A stretch of 59,473 nt of DNA from Acetobacter sp. UBA5411 (GTDB taxonomy: Bacteria; Pseudomonadota; Alphaproteobacteria; Acetobacterales; Acetobacteraceae). The DNA is taken from NCBI RefSeq assembly GCF_002409645.1, contig NZ_DHNR01000007.1, forward strand, positions 1-59,473. Direction: 5' to 3'. Each line of letters starts with the position of its first letter. Within the stretch, counting starts at the first letter, position 1. Position numbers and translations under genes: made by a program. Below are positions 18,123 to 25,465 of this stretch, piece by piece. The notes beneath the pieces are model-generated. The model made no database searches and was not told the origin of the DNA. It worked only from the letters and a program-made list of their open reading frames with translations.

Positions 18123-19247
18123 TCAGACCCGCATGGGCATCAGGACGTAAAGCGCCGAAGGGCTGTCCACGTCACGCACGATGGTCGGAGCCGAACTGTC
18201 GGCAAAGACAAACTCCACATCCTTGCTCACCTGATCGGTGATGTCGTTCAGATAGCGAGCCTGAAACCCGATCTCCATGTCATCGCCGTCATAGGTGACG
18301 CGCGTGTCGTCCAGCTCTTCCTTCGCTGTGCCCTGATCGGCGCTTGTGGCGGAAAGGATGAGCAGATCACGCGAGAGGACCAGCTTCACGGGGCGCGAAC
18401 GTTCCTGACTGATGGCTGCGACGCGACCAACCGCGTCGGAGAAATCCTTCTTGCCAACGCGCAGGGTGCGGTTGTTGCCGGACGGAATAACCCGCTGATA
18501 TTCCGGGAACGTGCCGTCGATCAGTTTGGATGTCAGGGTGATGGACCCCACGCCGAACTGGATGCGGGTGTCGGAGACAGAGACATCCACCTCATCCGGC
18601 GCTTCGTCCAGCAGTTTGCGGATTTCACCAATTGTCTTGCGTGGGATGATCACGCCCGGCATACCGGAAGCCCCAGCCGGAACCTCGGTCTCGACACGAG
18701 CCAGACGGTGTCCGTCTGTAGCAACCGCGCGCAACAGACCACCCGTTTCACCCTCTGTAACGTGCATGTAGATGCCGTTCAGGTAGTAGCGGGTTTCTTC
18801 CGTGGAAATGGCGAAGCGGGAGCGGTCGATCAGGGATTTCAGCACACCGCTGTTCAGCTTGAACTGATGCGGCAGATCACCGGCGACCATGGAGGGGAAA
18901 TCATCGACCGGGAGAGCGTTCATCCGCGTCGTGTAGCGACCAGCGCGGAGATCAAGCTGCGCCTCGCCACCGGGATGGCTCAGTTCGACCTCAACACCGT
19001 CCGGCAGCTTGCGGACGATTTCATACAGCACGGCTGCAGGAGCCGTCACCGCGCCTGGCGTATGGATTTCAGCTGGCACTTCCTCAACAACGGCGATTTC
19101 CATGTCTGTAGCGGTCAGACTCAAATGGCCATTATTGGCGTCAATCAGCACATTGGCGAGGATGGGAATTGTGTTCCGCTTCTCGGCAACGCTCTGAATA
19201 TGTGCAAGAGCCTTGAGCAGCGTTGCGCGATCGGCCGTAAACTTCAT
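18123..19247 (-). CDS. dnaN: DNA polymerase III subunit beta (sliding clamp)
   Basis: Ring-forming processivity clamp, 374 residues. The ATG at 19247 (MKFTADRATLLKALAHIQSV) matches the family N-terminus; an upstream in-frame start 15 codons earlier would add a non-conserved leader. The end (SPSALYVLMPMRV) matches the conserved MPMR terminus. It sits 152 bases downstream of dnaA and 31 bases upstream of recF. The clamp carries three repeated beta-clamp folds; full length indicates no truncation. Confidence 0.98.
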   Translation of the reverse strand: MKFTADRATLLKALAHIQSVAEKRNTIPILANVLIDANNGHLSLTATDMEIAVVEEVPAEIHTPGAVTAPAAVLYEIVRKLPDGVEVELSHPGGEAQLDLRAGRYTTRMNALPVDDFPSMVAGDLPHQFKLNSGVLKSLIDRSRFAISTEETRYYLNGIYMHVTEGETGGLLRAVATDGHRLARVETEVPAGASGMPGVIIPRKTIGEIRKLLDEAPDEVDVSVSDTRIQFGVGSITLTSKLIDGTFPEYQRVIPSGNNRTLRVGKKDFSDAVGRVAAISQERSRPVKLVLSRDLLILSATSADQGTAKEELDDTRVTYDGDDMEIGFQARYLNDITDQVSKDVEFVFADSSAPTIVRDVDSPSALYVLMPMRV

Positions 19248-19399
19248 CGACACCAGTTCCCCTGTCCTGCGGACTTTGTTTCCGCGTTCCAACCCTGATC
19301 AAGCAGATCGGAAATCAAGGCAGGCAATCTAGCAGGGGACACGTCCCGGGCAAAGAGTCGCAGCCCGGTTTTCTTTGTGAAACAGCGTGTTTTCTTGCG

Positions 19400-20986
19400 T
19401 CAGCTCTCGAGCATCCGCCGCAGAAGCTCGACATCCTCGGCAAACGCCGTGTCCCGCTCCATAAGCTCCTGCACGCGAGAGACGGCATGCATGACCGTCG
19501 TGTGATCGCGGTTGCCGAATTTACGTCCGATTTCCGGCAGCGAGCGGCTGGTCAACTGCTTGGCCAGATACATGGCGACCTGCCGGGGACGCGCAACGGC
19601 CCGGGCGCGACGGGCGGAAGACATGTCGGTCAGACGAATATTCCAGTGCTCGGAGACCTTGCGCTGGATTTCCTCGATCGTCACGCGGCGGTCATGGGCC
19701 TTGAGAATATCGTGCAGAACGTCCTGGGTGGATTCCAGCGTAATCGGACGCCCGAACAGGTTGGCGTGAGCGATCAGCCGGTTCAGTGCTCCCTCAAGCT
19801 CACGCACATTGGTGGTGATCTTGTGAGCAAGGAACTCCAGCACCTTGCCCGGCACAACCACGCCCGAGGCCGTGGCTTTCGCTTCCAGAATGGAAATACG
19901 AAGCTCGAACGTCGTGGCGTGAATGTCCGCAACCATGCCGCAGCCGAGCCTCGTCCGCAGACGATCCTCAAGACCGGACAGATCGGACGGTGACTTGTCT
20001 GCTGACACGACAATCTGTCGTCCCGCATCGACCAGTGCATTGAACGTATGGAAGAACTCTTCCTGCGTATTGTCCTTGCCGATCAGGAACTGAAGATCAT
20101 CAATCATCAGCACATCGACCGAACGCAGATGGTCCTTGAACTCGACAGTCGACTGGGAGCGGATAGCCGCAATGAAGCGATACATGAACTTCTCGGCGGA
20201 CATATACGCCACCGAGATACCGCCCCGACGTATCAACTCAGCACCAATGGAGTGCATGAGATGCGTTTTACCAAGACCAACACCGCCATACAGAAACAGC
20301 GGATTGAAGCCGACGCTGGACGGTTTCTCGGCGACACGGCGCGCGCAGGCGTAGGCAAACTCGTTGGGCTTACCGACGACGAACGTATCAAACGTGAAAC
20401 GCTGATCAAGCGGAGCCACCAGATCGGATCTTGTGTCCGAGACACGATCACTCGGAGCAGAAGCAGCGCGAGCCGCTGGTGCGGGCGTCACTTCAGCAGG
20501 CGCAGCGGACGCGCCACCTTCCCCATCAGCCGCAGGAGAGGCGGCGACCACATCCCCCGGACGCATGACCTGAAGTTCGACGCGGCGAATGGCAGGAATT
20601 TCCTGATTCCACAGCGCACTCAGCCGATCACCATACTGACTCCGGACCCAATCCCGCAGAAAGCGTGTGGGGAGCATCAGGGTGACTTCATCACCATCGA
20701 CAGGACCAAGAACAATCTGCTGAAGCCAGGTCCGGTATTCGACGTCCCCGACTTCGGCCCTCATGCGGCCTGCAATCCTGTCCCACGCCTCTGTGAGCAG
20801 GCCTGACATACCACCTGAAGCAGACTGCGATCCGGCACCTTCATCTGAACTCAACGGCATTTCGGAGGATGGGGTTACCGGCATCGTTTCTGCACACTCA
20901 CTTCCCCGGATCATTGCTGGATCAGAGCGGCCCTGCAAAGCCATCCCAGCACGTTCGGCGACCAAATCATAAAGACACGCCCGCAT
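19400..20986 (-). CDS. dnaA: Chromosomal replication initiator DnaA
   Basis: AAA+ initiator that opens oriC. Walker A is GGVGLGKTHLMHSIG, Walker B is VLMIDDLQFL, and the C-terminal DNA-binding signature is RDHTTVMHAVSRV, near the end at LLRRMLES. Domain I begins near WDRIAGRMRAEVGDVEYRTW, followed by a Pro/Ala/Ser linker. I use the ATG at 20986 (MRACLYDLVAERAG); later ATGs at 20944, 20914 and 20884 (MPVTPSSEMPLSSDE) are possible, and none has a decisive ribosome site. The true start could therefore remove about 34 residues. The probable promoter is at 21129-21157. It heads the dnaA-dnaN-recF-gyrB run. Confidence 0.97.
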   Translation of the reverse strand: MRACLYDLVAERAGMALQGRSDPAMIRGSECAETMPVTPSSEMPLSSDEGAGSQSASGGMSGLLTEAWDRIAGRMRAEVGDVEYRTWLQQIVLGPVDGDEVTLMLPTRFLRDWVRSQYGDRLSALWNQEIPAIRRVELQVMRPGDVVAASPAADGEGGASAAPAEVTPAPAARAASAPSDRVSDTRSDLVAPLDQRFTFDTFVVGKPNEFAYACARRVAEKPSSVGFNPLFLYGGVGLGKTHLMHSIGAELIRRGGISVAYMSAEKFMYRFIAAIRSQSTVEFKDHLRSVDVLMIDDLQFLIGKDNTQEEFFHTFNALVDAGRQIVVSADKSPSDLSGLEDRLRTRLGCGMVADIHATTFELRISILEAKATASGVVVPGKVLEFLAHKITTNVRELEGALNRLIAHANLFGRPITLESTQDVLHDILKAHDRRVTIEEIQRKVSEHWNIRLTDMSSARRARAVARPRQVAMYLAKQLTSRSLPEIGRKFGNRDHTTVMHAVSRVQELMERDTAFAEDVELLRRMLES

Positions 20987-21128
20987 TGCGGACAAAACAC
21001 ACCTTCAGGGAAAGCCCCGAGGTTCATTTCGGACAAAAACAGCCGGATAACGGCAGCATGTTGAATTCGGAAACAAGCCTCCCTGTCGCCAGAGAAGGAC
21101 ATGCATTCACGGTCCCAGCGAAGTTTTC

Positions 21129-21157
21129 AGACTAGGCAAATGCACCTGTGAAAGCAA
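21129..21157 (-). promoter_or_regulatory. Candidate dnaA promoter
   Basis: On the minus strand TTGCTT (complement of 21152-21157) and TAGTCT (complement of 21129-21134) are separated by exactly 17 bases, a good alphaproteobacterial sigma-70 promoter. Transcription would start near 21122, leaving a leader of about 135 bases before the ATG at 20986. The 367-base gap between dnaA and rpsT (20987-21353) otherwise holds only this promoter, an A/T-rich patch near 21180-21210 and the rpsT terminator; no perfect DnaA box is seen in it. Confidence 0.6.
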
Positions 21158-21246
21158 CGCATTTATGCCTGCAAACCTTCCCGAAAAATCATCATTTATT
21201 CTGAAACCCTCTCTTGCCTGACGGCAGGAAAGGCCTTGCCCATAGA

Positions 21247-21290
21247 GCAAAAATAAGCCGGATTCCTCATACGGAAATCCGGCTTATTTC
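21247..21290 (-). terminator. Rho-independent terminator of rpsT
   Basis: A perfect 14-bp stem (21251-21264 with 21276-21289; arms AAATAAGCCGGATT and AATCCGGCTTATTT) with an 11-base loop, followed in the minus direction by a T-run. It lies 64 bases past the rpsT stop and separates rpsT from the dnaA promoter. Confidence 0.85.
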
Positions 21291-21353
21291 TTGGGCATCC
21301 CAGATGCCGGAAGAAGAGCAGACTGTTTCAGGAAAACAGTTCGTGCCGCTTCT

Positions 21354-21623
21354 TCAGGCTGCTGCGATCGCCTTGATGCGAGCAGACAGACGGGAAATCT
21401 TGCGAGCCACAAGGTTGTGGTGCACCACGCCCTTGGTTGCTGCGCGCTGGATTTCCGGCTGGGCGACCTTCAGGGCTGCCGTTGCCTCTTCCTTGTTGCC
21501 GCTTGCAATGGCCATCTCGACCTTCTTGATGAAGGTGCGCATGCGGGACATGCGAGCGGTGTTACGGGCAGTGCGGCGTTCCGTCTGACGGATGCGCTTA
21601 CGGGCAGATGCGATATTCGCCAT
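21354..21623 (-). CDS. rpsT: 30S ribosomal protein S20
   Basis: Primary 16S rRNA-binding small-subunit protein, 89 residues, normal length. The N-terminus MANIASARKRIRQTERRTARN and the alanine/lysine-rich helical C-terminus (KISRLSARIKAIAAA) are typical. It is transcribed alone, from a promoter at 21701-21729 to a strong terminator at 21247-21290, between dnaA and mutM. Confidence 0.98.
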   Translation of the reverse strand: MANIASARKRIRQTERRTARNTARMSRMRTFIKKVEMAIASGNKEEATAALKVAQPEIQRAATKGVVHHNLVARKISRLSARIKAIAAA

Positions 21624-21700
21624 TGTGTCTATCTGATCCAGAAGTCGATATGGTTACACGCGCTCCACCCGAAAGCGGTCGCGCTGAATTAGGTGCGGTT

Positions 21701-21729
21701 CTCTAAGCCAACGAAAGGCCGCGCGTCAA
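21701..21729 (-). promoter_or_regulatory. Candidate rpsT promoter
   Basis: Minus-strand TTGACG (complement of 21724-21729) and TTAGAG (complement of 21701-21706) with a 17-base spacer. The -35 box overlaps the mutM stop codon. The predicted leader is about 70 bases. Confidence 0.55.
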
Positions 21730-22661
21730 GCAGAGTTCTTGCTTTTCCGCGAGATTCTGCCCTGCCTGTGGCCTGTATCCACACTCACCGCAGGCCCGTT
21801 ATCCACAGCAGGCTGGTGTTGTGGACAAAAAAACGTGGAGCGTCCGGCCTGCGTGATCTGCGCCACGCCCGGACATCCCGGGTCGCCCTTGCAAGCAGGG
21901 CATGGCTGTCCGGCCCGTCCGTAAACGCGCCAGGCGTGCTGAAAATAGCCGAGTTCACCATCCGGCTGGACATAATCCCGCAGACTGGAGCCACCCGCGT
22001 CGATCGCTTCCTGCAACACGGCCCGAATGGCGACTACTAGCCGCTTCAGCGCAGGACGCCCAAGCAGACCTGCTGGCGTTTCCGGGTGAATACGCGCACG
22101 GAACAGGGCCTCGCACACATAGATATTACCCAGACCAGCCACAATCCTCTGATCCAGCAGCATCACTTTCACCGGGCTGCGTCGTCCCGCGAACGCCTTC
22201 AAAAGTGTATCAGCAGTGAAAGCGGGATCGAATGGTTCCGGTCCCATGGCTGCAACCAGAGGATGCCGGTCCTCAGCCTCCGTCTCGACAAGATCGAGCG
22301 CCCCGAACCGACGCGGATCGACCAGCCCGAAGCGCTGGCCGCCCTCCGTAGTGAAGGCGACATGCTCATGACGCAGCTTGCCTTCCCCCACTTCCAGCGT
22401 TGAATCGGCGTCATCCAGCATCACCCGACCGGACATACCGAGATGCAGCAGAACCGACTGCCCACCAGAAACACGGATGAAAATATATTTCCCTCGCCGA
22501 CGGAAACTCTCGATCGTCCGGCCTTTAAGAGCCTGACCGAGGCCGGGCGGCAGAGGCCAACGGAGGTCTGGACGACGCACGACGATGGCGTGGATACGTT
22601 CGCCAAGAAGACGTCCCATCATTCCACGCATCACGGTTTCTACTTCGGGGAGTTCTGGCAT
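21726..22661 (-). CDS. mutM: Formamidopyrimidine-DNA glycosylase (Fpg/MutM)
   Basis: Base-excision repair enzyme that removes 8-oxoguanine and formamidopyrimidines, with AP-lyase activity. The ATG at 22661 gives MPELPEVETVMRG, exposing the catalytic Pro and Glu after Met removal; the longer upstream frame overlaps ubiE and is rejected. The protein has 311 residues against about 270 in E. coli. The zinc finger is unusual: CPAC and a later GC are followed by FFCPQHQ, so the usual fourth cysteine position is histidine. A tail of 28 residues (PAVDNGPAVSVDTGHRQG and on) follows the finger. That tail is encoded by the DnaA-box cluster. The start is only 28 bases from the divergent ubiE start. Confidence 0.95.
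   Translation of the reverse strand: MPELPEVETVMRGMMGRLLGERIHAIVVRRPDLRWPLPPGLGQALKGRTIESFRRRGKYIFIRVSGGQSVLLHLGMSGRVMLDDADSTLEVGEGKLRHEHVAFTTEGGQRFGLVDPRRFGALDLVETEAEDRHPLVAAMGPEPFDPAFTADTLLKAFAGRRSPVKVMLLDQRIVAGLGNIYVCEALFRARIHPETPAGLLGRPALKRLVVAIRAVLQEAIDAGGSSLRDYVQPDGELGYFQHAWRVYGRAGQPCPACKGDPGCPGVAQITQAGRSTFFCPQHQPAVDNGPAVSVDTGHRQGRISRKSKNSA
21775..21828. other. Cluster of three DnaA-box-like sites inside mutM 3' end
   Basis: A perfect consensus box TTATCCACA lies at 21799-21807. A one-mismatch box GTATCCACA lies 24 bases away at 21775-21783 in the same orientation, and a one-mismatch box TTGTCCACA lies on the opposite strand at 21820-21828. All three fall in the coding sequence for the end of the MutM zinc finger and its C-terminal tail, 0.8 kb upstream of dnaA and 0.9 kb from the point where gene direction flips. 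This could be part of oriC or a DnaA-titration or regulatory site. Confidence 0.55.
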
Positions 22662-22689
22662 GACGCTAAAGACGCTATAGAGTGCAGCC

Positions 22690-23484
22690 ATGACCGACAA
22701 TGCCCCCCATGACCTCCATGCCGCGCCGCATTCCACCGGGACTGCTGCCGACGACACCGCCGATTTCGGCTTCCGCGCTGTGCCCAAGGAAGAGAAGAAA
22801 CCTCTCGTCCGTGCGGTCTTCGACAGTGTTGCGAGTCGCTATGATGTGATGAACGACCTCATGTCTCTGGGGATTCATCGAGTCTGGAAACGGATTTTCA
22901 ACGCCGAGCTTGCACCGCAGCCCGGCCTGAAACTGCTCGATCTCGCAGGCGGCACCGGTGACGTGACGTTCGGCTGGCTTGCAGGTGGCGGCGGACCGGC
23001 GATCATGACGGACATCAACGCCAATATGCTGTCGGTTGGCCGTGACCGCGCCATCTCGCGTGGCTATGTGTCGGACCTGTCCTTTTGCGTGGTCGACGCC
23101 GAACAGATCCCGCTTCCCGACCGCTGCATGGATCGCGTGACCATCTCGTTCGGCCTCCGCAACTGCACGGACAAGCTGGCCGTTCTGAAGGAGGCCCGCC
23201 GTGTGCTGAAGCCGGGCGGTCGTTTCCTCTGCCTCGAATTCTCCCGCGTGCAGGTTGCGGCTCTGGCGCCCATTTACGATGCGTGGTCGTTCAAGGTTCT
23301 CCCGACGATGGGCTCTCTCATCGCCAAGGATCGTGACAGCTACCAGTATCTGGCCGAGAGCATCCGCATGTTCCCTGATCAGGAAACGCTCGCGGATATG
23401 TTCCGTGAGGCCGGATTCTCCCATGTCCGCTACCAGTCGCTGTCCGGGGGCATCGCTGCAATCCATTCCGGCTGGAGGCTCTGA
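22690..23484 (+). CDS. ubiE: Demethylmenaquinone/ubiquinone C-methyltransferase UbiE
   Basis: SAM-dependent C-methyltransferase of ubiquinone biosynthesis, 264 residues. The family opening FDSVASRYDVMNDLMSLGIHR and SAM-binding motif LLDLAGGTGDVT are clear, and the C-terminal signature YQSLSGGIAAIHSGWRL closes it. It begins a plus-strand run with coaBC (3-base gap) and dut. In many alphaproteobacteria ubiB sits between ubiE and coaBC; it is absent here. The start lies 28 bases from the mutM start, so the two divergent promoters must overlap each other or the neighbouring coding sequence. A 30-residue variable N-terminal leader precedes the conserved core. Confidence 0.97.
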   Translation: MTDNAPHDLHAAPHSTGTAADDTADFGFRAVPKEEKKPLVRAVFDSVASRYDVMNDLMSLGIHRVWKRIFNAELAPQPGLKLLDLAGGTGDVTFGWLAGGGGPAIMTDINANMLSVGRDRAISRGYVSDLSFCVVDAEQIPLPDRCMDRVTISFGLRNCTDKLAVLKEARRVLKPGGRFLCLEFSRVQVAALAPIYDAWSFKVLPTMGSLIAKDRDSYQYLAESIRMFPDQETLADMFREAGFSHVRYQSLSGGIAAIHSGWRL

Positions 23485-23487
23485 TCC

Positions 23488-24900
23488 ATGGCTGCCGCGA
23501 CGACACAGACGCAGCCGTCCCGACGGGTTCTGCTCATCGTCAGCGGCGGCATTGCAACTTACAAGGCGCTCGAACTTATTCGCCTTCTGAAAAAGGCCGG
23601 AGTTGGGGTCCGATGCGTCCTCACGCGCGCTGCGAGTGAATTTGTCACACCACTGTCGCTACAGGCGCTTAGTGGCGACCCCGTCCATCAGGATCTGTTT
23701 TCCCTGACCGATGAGCAGGAAATGGGGCACATCGCCCTCTCCCGCTCGGCGGATCTTGTGGTTGTCGCACCGGCCACGGCCAACATCCTGGCCAAGATGG
23801 CGTCCGGTCTGGCTGACGATCTGGCCAGCACCCTGCTACTGGCCACCGACACGCCTGTGATGGTGGCTCCGGCCATGAATGTACGCATGTGGGAGCATCC
23901 TGCGACGCGTGCGAACATGAACACGCTGCGCCAGCGCGGTGTGATCGTCGTTGGACCTGACGAAGGCGAAATGGCGTGCGGCGAATACGGTCCCGGTCGA
24001 CTGGTCGAGCCGGAGGTGCTGCTTGAAGCTATCCTTGCTCGCCTAGACAAGGATTCTTGCGTCAACTCCAACGAGCACTCGTCCGCCTCTGTCCCGAGTC
24101 ATTATCAGAATGCACCTTCGCAGATGCACAACGCCTCTGCTGTCAGCCTGCGCAATGGGTCTGTGTCACACTGCGAACAGAGCGCCTCCCCGGAAACTTC
24201 CTCTCACTGGCGTCCTCTGGTCGGTAAACATGCACTGGTGACGGCCGGGCCGACACATGAGCCAATTGATCCGGTGCGCTATCTCGGCAACCGCTCATCC
24301 GGCCTGCAAGGCTACGCCATTGCGAGTGCGCTTGCCGATCTGGGCGCACAGGTGACACTGATCAGTGGACCGACCTCCTTGCTTGCTCCGTCCAGCGTTT
24401 CCCTGATCCGGGTCGAGACGGCACAGGAGATGGAAGCAGCCGTCATGAGCTCACTTCCGGCTGACATCGCTGTCTGCACGGCGGCTGTGGCGGACTGGCG
24501 CGTGGCTGATCCGGTCTCATCCAAGATCAAGAAGCAGGCTGGCTCTCCTCCTCCCTCTCTCGTTCTCGAGCCGAATCCGGATATCCTCGCCCGTATCTCC
24601 CGACCGGGTCCAATGCGCCCCACGCTGGTGGTCGGCTTTGCTGCCGAGACCGATGATGTCGAGGTCAACGCTATCGCCAAGCGTCAGCGCAAAGGTTGCG
24701 ACTGGATCGTCGCTAATGACGTCTCGACCGGCACGAATGTCATGGGTGGCACGGAAAACAAGGTGATCCTGATCACTGAAGATGGTGTGGAGCATTGGCC
24801 TCTGATGGCCAAAACGACTCTCGCTCTCAATCTGGCCCGCCGCATCGCCCTGCGTTTTGGAGCGCCTGCTCTTGCAACTGCGGAAGAAGGCCGCCAATGA
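23488..24900 (+). CDS. coaBC: Bifunctional phosphopantothenoylcysteine decarboxylase/synthase CoaBC
   Basis: Two coenzyme A biosynthesis steps in one 470-residue protein. The N-terminal flavin-dependent decarboxylase (CoaC) shows SGGIATYKALELIR, the PAMNVRMW motif and the substrate clamp MACGEYGPGRL. The C-terminal synthase (CoaB) shows VTAGPTHEPIDPVRYLGNRS, AAVADWRV and KIKK. Between them, about residues 189-243, is an extra Ser/Asn/His-rich linker (SNEHSSASVPSHYQNAP and on) that is absent from E. coli CoaBC (406 residues). The stop overlaps an ATG (ATGA) opening a 15-codon frame that leads to dut. Confidence 0.96.
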   Translation: MAAATTQTQPSRRVLLIVSGGIATYKALELIRLLKKAGVGVRCVLTRAASEFVTPLSLQALSGDPVHQDLFSLTDEQEMGHIALSRSADLVVVAPATANILAKMASGLADDLASTLLLATDTPVMVAPAMNVRMWEHPATRANMNTLRQRGVIVVGPDEGEMACGEYGPGRLVEPEVLLEAILARLDKDSCVNSNEHSSASVPSHYQNAPSQMHNASAVSLRNGSVSHCEQSASPETSSHWRPLVGKHALVTAGPTHEPIDPVRYLGNRSSGLQGYAIASALADLGAQVTLISGPTSLLAPSSVSLIRVETAQEMEAAVMSSLPADIAVCTAAVADWRVADPVSSKIKKQAGSPPPSLVLEPNPDILARISRPGPMRPTLVVGFAAETDDVEVNAIAKRQRKGCDWIVANDVSTGTNVMGGTENKVILITEDGVEHWPLMAKTTLALNLARRIALRFGAPALATAEEGRQ

Positions 24901-24944
24901 CGCTTTCTTCTCCATCACTCTCGGAAACGGATCTCTTTTTGTGA
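24897..24944 (+). other. 15-codon mini-ORF bridging coaBC and dut
   Basis: The frame MTLSSPSLSETDLFL starts at the ATG overlapping the coaBC stop (ATGA, 24897-24900) and ends with a TGA (24942-24944) that overlaps the likely GTG start of dut (GTGA, 24941). Both junctions have the geometry of translational coupling. No ribosome site of its own is needed in that model. It could be chance. Confidence 0.35.
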
Positions 24945-25405
24945 ATGCACCGGTTGTTCAGGTCGCCGTCCGCCGCCTGCCCCGCTCGGAAGGGCTTCCC
25001 CTTCCATCCTATGCCACCGCCGGTGCCGCGGGCATGGATCTTCTCGCCGCTGTCGATAGCACGGTCACGGTGCCTCCCGGGGAACGGGCCCTGATTCCAA
25101 CGGGGCTCTGTATCGCCCTGCCCGCCGGATACGAGTTGCAGATCCGTCCCCGATCCGGCCTTGCCCTGAAGCATGGCATCACCCTGCCGAATTCACCCGG
25201 CACGATAGACGAAGATTATCGTGGTGAATTATGCGTTATTCTGATGAACACCGGACAGGAAGCCTTTACGGTGGAACGGGGCATGCGGATCGCGCAAGCA
25301 GTCGTTGCTCCTGTTTTTCGGGTTGCATGGAATGAGGTTGATGACCTTGATTCGACGGAACGTGGCGCTGGTGGCTTTGGCAGCACAGGCACGCACTCTT
25401 CCTGA
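24941..25405 (+). CDS. dut: Deoxyuridine 5'-triphosphate nucleotidohydrolase
   Basis: Trimeric dUTPase that hydrolyses dUTP to dUMP, keeping uracil out of DNA. All five family motifs are visible: AGAAGMDLLA, RPRSGLALKHGI, NSPGTIDEDYRGE, GMRIAQAVVAPV and the glycine-rich C-terminal RGAGGFGSTG. The open frame runs back into coaBC, but the GTG at 24941 gives MNAPVVQVAVRRLP and 154 residues, the normal size; GGAAACGGA lies at a reasonable ribosome-site distance. The start overlaps the stop of the mini-ORF described separately. Third gene of the ubiE-coaBC-dut run. Confidence 0.95.
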   Translation: MNAPVVQVAVRRLPRSEGLPLPSYATAGAAGMDLLAAVDSTVTVPPGERALIPTGLCIALPAGYELQIRPRSGLALKHGITLPNSPGTIDEDYRGELCVILMNTGQEAFTVERGMRIAQAVVAPVFRVAWNEVDDLDSTERGAGGFGSTGTHSS

Positions 25406-25465
25406 CAAAGACATGAAACGGCCCTGCCGCACCGGACGACATCGCATCAGACGACATACGTTCCG

